Translations under genes and position numbers: made by a program
The notes under the pieces: generated by a model
What the model saw: the letters and a program-made list of their open reading frames with translations, nothing else
Databases searched by the model: none
Told to the model about the DNA's origin: nothing
Source: Pseudomonadota bacterium
GTDB lineage: Bacteria; Pseudomonadota; Gammaproteobacteria; Burkholderiales; Burkholderiaceae_E
DNA: 15,793 nt
Assembly (NCBI GenBank): GCA_023389055.1
Contig: JAEWFA010000004.1
Location: forward strand, 1-15,793
Reading direction: 5' to 3'
Shown: positions 12,585 through 15,793 of the stretch, piece after piece
Position numbering within the stretch: the first letter of the stretch is position 1
Layout of the letters: every line of letters begins with the position of its first letter

Positions 12585-12589
12585 TTTTT
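12485..12589 (+). terminator. Possible intrinsic terminator or attenuator before rpsD
   Basis: The 30-bp near-perfect stem formed by the heptad arms is followed at once by TTTTT (12585-12589) and then C. This is the layout of a rho-independent terminator on the + strand. The 40-base loop is large for one, and termination here would cut off the essential rpsD-rpoA-rplQ genes unless it is partial or a promoter lies downstream. Copy 1 has no T run, so the T run may be chance. Confidence 0.4.
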
Positions 12590-12612
12590 CAAGCCACGTC
12601 CGTCACCCGTTA

Positions 12613-12664
12613 GGCCCTCACGGGCCGGGTCACCAGAGACGGACTGACCGCGAAGCGATTCGCG
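12613..12664 (+). promoter_or_regulatory. Structured rpsD leader (two small hairpins)
   Basis: The first stem is GGCCC-TCAC-GGGCC (12613-12626), which can be extended by ACCC (12605-12608) pairing with GGGT (12627-12630) across a bulge. The second is CGCGAA, tetraloop GCGA (a GNRA loop), TTCGCG (12649-12664), ending 4 bases before the rpsD binding site. S4 represses its own mRNA in both E. coli and Bacillus, so a regulatory role is conceivable, but I cannot show S4 recognition from the sequence. Confidence 0.4.
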
Positions 12665-12682
12665 CATAGAGAGGAATTTCAA

Positions 12683-13306
<624 letters not shown>

Positions 13307-13320
13307 TCGAGAGGAACCTT

Positions 13321-14310
13321 ATGCAGACTGCCATGCTGAAGCCGCGCATCGTCGAGGTGGAGCAGCTCGGTGCATCGCATGCCCGCGTCGTGATGGAGCC
13401 GTTCGAGCGCGGCTACGGACACACGCTGGGCAATGCGCTTCGCCGCGTGCTGTTGTCCTCGATGGTCGGCTACGCGCCTACCGAGGTGCAGATCTCGGGT
13501 GTCGTGCACGAGTACTCGACGATCGACGGAGTGCGCGAGGACGTCGTCGACCTGTTGCTGAACCTGAAGGGCGTCACGTTCCGCCTGCACAATCGCGACG
13601 AGGTCTTCCTCACGCTGCGCAAGGACTCGCCCGGCCCGGTCACTGCCGGCGACATCGACGTGCCGCACGACGTCGAGGTGATCAACCCCGAGCACGTGGT
13701 CGCCACGCTCACCGACGGCGGCAAGCTCGACATGTCGATCAAGGTCGAGCGCGGCCGCGGCTATCTGCCGGGCAACCTGCGCAGCCCCGCCGAGAGCAAG
13801 ACGATCGGCAAGATCGTACTCGATGCATCGTTCTCGCCGGTGCGTCGCGTGAGCTACCAGGTCGAGAGCGCGCGCGTCGAGCAGCGCACCGACCTCGACC
13901 GGCTCGTCGTCGACGTGGAGACGAACGGTGTCATCGCGCCGGAAGAAGCGGTTCGGCAGTCGGCGCGCATCCTCGTCGAGCAACTGTCGGTGTTCGCAGC
14001 GCTGGAGGGCGGCGCCGAGCCGATGGCCGAGGCGCCGGTGCTCGGCGGCGCACGCGGTCCGCAGATCGATCCGCTGCTGCTGCGCCCGGTCGACGACCTC
14101 GAGCTCACGGTGCGATCGGCCAACTGCCTGAAGGCCGAGAACATCTACTACATCGGCGACCTGATCCAGCGCACCGAGAACGAGCTGCTGAAGACGCCGA
14201 ACCTGGGGCGCAAGTCGCTCAACGAGATCAAGGAAGTGCTGGCGTCGCGCGGATTGACGCTCGGCATGAAGCTCGAGAACTGGCCGCCGGCCGGGCTCGA
14301 GCGTCCCTGA
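13321..14310 (+). CDS. rpoA: DNA-directed RNA polymerase alpha subunit
   Basis: Alpha dimerises to scaffold RNA polymerase assembly, and its C-terminal domain binds UP elements and activators. The 329-residue product is the same length as E. coli. The N-terminal domain has RGYGHTLGNALRRVLLSSM (about 30-48). The C-terminal domain keeps the DNA-contact residues Arg265, Asn268, Cys269, Lys298, Ser299 and Glu302 at identical positions (RSANCLKAEN and NLGRKSLNEI). The frame is open well upstream within rpsD, but GAGAGGA (13309-13315) and the family N-terminus MQTAMLKPRIVEVE set ATG 13321. Preserved UP-element residues fit with AT-rich promoter upstream regions being usable here. Confidence 0.98.
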   Translation: MQTAMLKPRIVEVEQLGASHARVVMEPFERGYGHTLGNALRRVLLSSMVGYAPTEVQISGVVHEYSTIDGVREDVVDLLLNLKGVTFRLHNRDEVFLTLRKDSPGPVTAGDIDVPHDVEVINPEHVVATLTDGGKLDMSIKVERGRGYLPGNLRSPAESKTIGKIVLDASFSPVRRVSYQVESARVEQRTDLDRLVVDVETNGVIAPEEAVRQSARILVEQLSVFAALEGGAEPMAEAPVLGGARGPQIDPLLLRPVDDLELTVRSANCLKAENIYYIGDLIQRTENELLKTPNLGRKSLNEIKEVLASRGLTLGMKLENWPPAGLERP

Positions 14311-14346
14311 CGAACACGAACGAAGCCGAGAACGCGAGGAACCGTC

Positions 14347-14739
14347 ATGCGTCACGGTCACGGACTGCGAAAACTGAATCGAACGAGCAGCCATCGCGAG
14401 GCGATGCTGCGCAACATGTGCAACTCGCTGCTGCGCCACGAGCTGATCAAGACGACGCTGCCGAAGGCGAAGGAACTGCGCCGCGTCGTCGAGCCGATCA
14501 TCACGCTGGGCAAGAAGCCTTCGCTGTCGAACCGGCGCCTGGCTTTCGACCGGCTGCGCGACCGCGAGATGGTGGTGAAGCTGTTCGACGAACTGGGCCC
14601 GCGCTACGCCGCGCGCAACGGCGGCTATCTGCGAATCCTGAAGTTCGGCTATCGCGTGGGCGACGCCGCGCCGATGGCGCTGATCGAACTCGTCGACCGA
14701 CCCGAGCCCGTGGAGGCCGACGAGGACAACGCCAGCTGA
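14347..14739 (+). CDS. rplQ: 50S ribosomal protein L17
   Basis: L17 lies near the tunnel exit and binds several 23S domains. The 130-residue product (E. coli 127) starts MRHGHGLRKLNRTSSHREAM and has LLRHELIKTTLPKAKELRRV, then GPRYAARNGGYLRILKFGYR and GDAAPMALIELVDR. The acidic C-terminal end EPVEADEDNAS is usual. The binding site GAGGAACC lies before ATG 14347, 36 bp after rpoA. rplQ is normally the final gene of the alpha operon; the hairpin at 14741-14757 follows its stop almost immediately. Confidence 0.98.
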   Translation: MRHGHGLRKLNRTSSHREAMLRNMCNSLLRHELIKTTLPKAKELRRVVEPIITLGKKPSLSNRRLAFDRLRDREMVVKLFDELGPRYAARNGGYLRILKFGYRVGDAAPMALIELVDRPEPVEADEDNAS

Positions 14740-14740
14740 G

Positions 14741-14757
14741 CGGCGCGGCTCGCGCCG
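14741..14757 (+). other. Perfect hairpin between rplQ and the nodI-like gene
   Basis: CGGCGCG, loop GCT, CGCGCCG: a 7-bp all-G/C stem starting one base after the rplQ stop and ending 7 bases before the TTG start of the next gene. There is no T run, so it is not a standard intrinsic terminator. It occupies the place where a ribosome binding site would be and may both mark the 3' end of the alpha message and lower translation of the ABC ATPase. Confidence 0.65.
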
Positions 14758-14764
14758 ACATCGC

Positions 14765-15691
14765 TTGGCCGACGTCCTCATCGTCCGGGGGCTGCACAAG
14801 CGCTTCGGCGGCTTCGAGGCGGTCGCCGGCCTCGATTTCTCGGTGCGTGCCGGCGAATGCTTCGGGCTGCTGGGCCCGAACGGCGCCGGCAAGAGCACCA
14901 CGCTGAAGGCCGCGCTCGGCCTGGTCGAGCCCACCGCCGGCTCGATCGAACTGCTCGGAATGCCGATCCCGGAGCGCGCGCGCGAGGCGCGCTCGCGCGT
15001 GGGCGTCGTTCCGCAGAACGACTCGCTCGATCCCGATTTCACCGTCGCGGAGAACCTGCTCGTCTTCGGCCGCTATTTCGGCCTGTCGCGCCCGGCCGTC
15101 GCGACGCGGCTCGACGAACTGCTCGATTTCGCCGGACTGGCAAACAAGCGCGACGCACGGATCGACGAGCTTTCGGGCGGCATGCGCCGGCGACTGACGC
15201 TCGCGCGCGCGCTCGTTGCCGATCCGGAAGTACTGTTCCTGGACGAGCCGACCACCGGGCTCGATCCGCAGGCGCGCCACCTGATGTGGGAGCGGCTGCG
15301 CCAGCTGATCGCGCGCGGCAAGACGATCGTGCTGACGACGCACTTCATGGAGGAGGCCGAGCGGCTGTGCGACCGCATCGCGATCATCGATCACGGCACG
15401 CTGATCGCACTCGATTCGCCGCGCGCGCTGATCCGCGACAGGATCGAGCCGCAGGTGATCGAGGTGACGGGCGACGGCGTCGACCGATGGGCGCGCGAGT
15501 CTGCGCCGCGATTCGCCGAACGCGTCGAGCTCGTCGGCGAGACGGCGTTCCTCTATTGCAGCGACGTCGACAGCGCGCGCCGGGCGTGCATCGATGCGGC
15601 GGCCGCGGCGCCGGCGTTGCACACGCTGCAGAGGCCGGCGAATCTCGAGGACGTGTTCCTGAAGCTCACCGGCCGCGACCTTCGCGACTGA
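14765..15691 (+). CDS. ABC-2 type transporter ATP-binding protein, NodI/DRA-ATPase family, TTG start
   Basis: This is a cytoplasmic ATPase that would power an ABC-2 export permease. The 308-residue product has Walker A GPNGAGKST (37-45), Q-loop Gln84 (GVVPQND), signature LSGGM (136-140), Walker B LFLDEP with Asp160-Glu161, D-loop GLDP and H-loop His193. The wording GLHKRFGGFEAV, DPDFTVAENLLVFGRYFG, LTTHFMEEAERLCDR and the C-terminal NLEDVFLKLTGR are those of NodI, the ATPase of the rhizobial Nod-factor exporter, and of its non-symbiotic betaproteobacterial relatives. No ATG or GTG occurs in frame between the upstream stop (14681-14683) and the conserved N-terminus, so TTG 14765 is the likely start. 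I see no Shine-Dalgarno. The substrate is unknown, and the gene symbol is withheld because nodulation is not implied. Confidence 0.9.
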   Translation: MADVLIVRGLHKRFGGFEAVAGLDFSVRAGECFGLLGPNGAGKSTTLKAALGLVEPTAGSIELLGMPIPERAREARSRVGVVPQNDSLDPDFTVAENLLVFGRYFGLSRPAVATRLDELLDFAGLANKRDARIDELSGGMRRRLTLARALVADPEVLFLDEPTTGLDPQARHLMWERLRQLIARGKTIVLTTHFMEEAERLCDRIAIIDHGTLIALDSPRALIRDRIEPQVIEVTGDGVDRWARESAPRFAERVELVGETAFLYCSDVDSARRACIDAAAAAPALHTLQRPANLEDVFLKLTGRDLRD

Positions 15692-15692
15692 G

Positions 15693-15793
15693 GTGATGCA
15701 CATCCGGTTTCCTTCCGCCGCTGGTGCGTTCGCGGCAGGCGTCTGCGGGGCCGCAGCGGCGGCGCCCGGTGCGCGCGGCGATGCGCGCTGCGA
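15693..15793 (+). CDS. Start of an unrecognised reading frame (partial, runs off the window)
   Basis: Two bases after the ATPase stop, GTG (15693) then ATG (15696) open a frame that stays open to the window end. It reads MHIRFPSAAGAFAAGVCGAA then alanine/glycine-rich sequence. In NodI-type pairs an ABC-2 permease (NodJ-like) normally follows, but I do not recognise its N-terminus here. The positive first residues and Ala-rich stretch resemble a signal peptide or first membrane segment. Another frame from GTG 15724 is also open to the end. The fragment is too short to decide. Confidence 0.35.
   Translation, partial: MMHIRFPSAAGAFAAGVCGAAAAAPGARGDARC

Larger units (their letters stand above)
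12479..12682 (+). other. rpsK-rpsD intergenic region (204 bp)
   Basis: This is the longest gap in the window. In order it holds the heptad inverted repeat (12485-12584) with a T run (12585-12589), a GGCCC-TCAC-GGGCC hairpin (12613-12626), a CGCGAA-GCGA-TTCGCG hairpin (12649-12664), and the rpsD binding site GAGAGGAA (12669-12676). I see no clear sigma-70 promoter. In E. coli rpsK and rpsD are a few tens of bases apart, so this is an expansion. Confidence 0.75.

Noticed and set aside
14501..15703. 400-codon minus-strand frame opposite rplQ and the ABC ATPase
   Set aside because: The + strand frame has every ABC motif; the minus frame has none and is explained by G+C bias.

Overview
The window is the S10-spc-alpha ribosomal protein supercluster of a G+C-rich betaproteobacterium, most likely from Burkholderiales or a near relative. 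Three things support this: the gene order tuf-S10-spc-secY-infA-rpmJ-alpha, the lineage-typical wording of many proteins (L3 GMAQDPGRVFPGKRM, L2 HPVSPWG...MIVQRR, S11 PHNGCRPPKKRRI), and the position of infA between secY and rpmJ. All genes lie on the + strand and are densely packed, with several ATGA or TGATG stop/start overlaps.

Layout. 1-37 is the last 11 codons of an EF-Tu gene. 177-5618 is the S10 block (rpsJ, rplC, rplD, rplW, rplB, rpsS, rplV, rpsC, rplP, rpmC, rpsQ). 5804-11268 is the spc block (rplN, rplX, rplE, rpsN, rpsH, rplF, rplR, rpsE, rpmD, rplO, secY). 11322-14739 is infA plus the alpha block (rpmJ, rpsM, rpsK, rpsD, rpoA, rplQ). 14765-15691 is an ABC-transporter ATPase of the NodI type, and the last ~100 bases are the start of an unrecognised reading frame. 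Together the genes build much of the 30S head and body, the 50S tunnel exit and peptidyl-transferase surroundings and the 5S particle, and supply the Sec channel, IF-1 and the RNA polymerase alpha subunit.

The non-coding signal sits in five gaps. The rpsJ-rplC gap (510-628) and the rpsQ-rplN gap (5619-5803) hold the same composite: a perfect hairpin directly followed by an extended -10 promoter, TGCYATAATCGCGGKCTT. The tuf-rpsJ gap (38-176) and the rpsK-rpsD gap (12479-12682) each hold a ~90-100-base inverted repeat whose arms are tandem heptads of the GTGAAGG type. The rpsD copy ends in five Ts and is followed by two further small hairpins. The rplQ-nodI gap (14740-14764) is almost entirely a hairpin, followed by a TTG start with no ribosome binding site.

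No new multi-gene system is visible; the coding content is a well-known cluster. The points worth a second look are the paired heptad-repeat elements, the repeated hairpin/promoter module, a three-residue deletion in the near-invariant HPHGGGEG loop of L2, and the nodI-like gene appended to the alpha operon.
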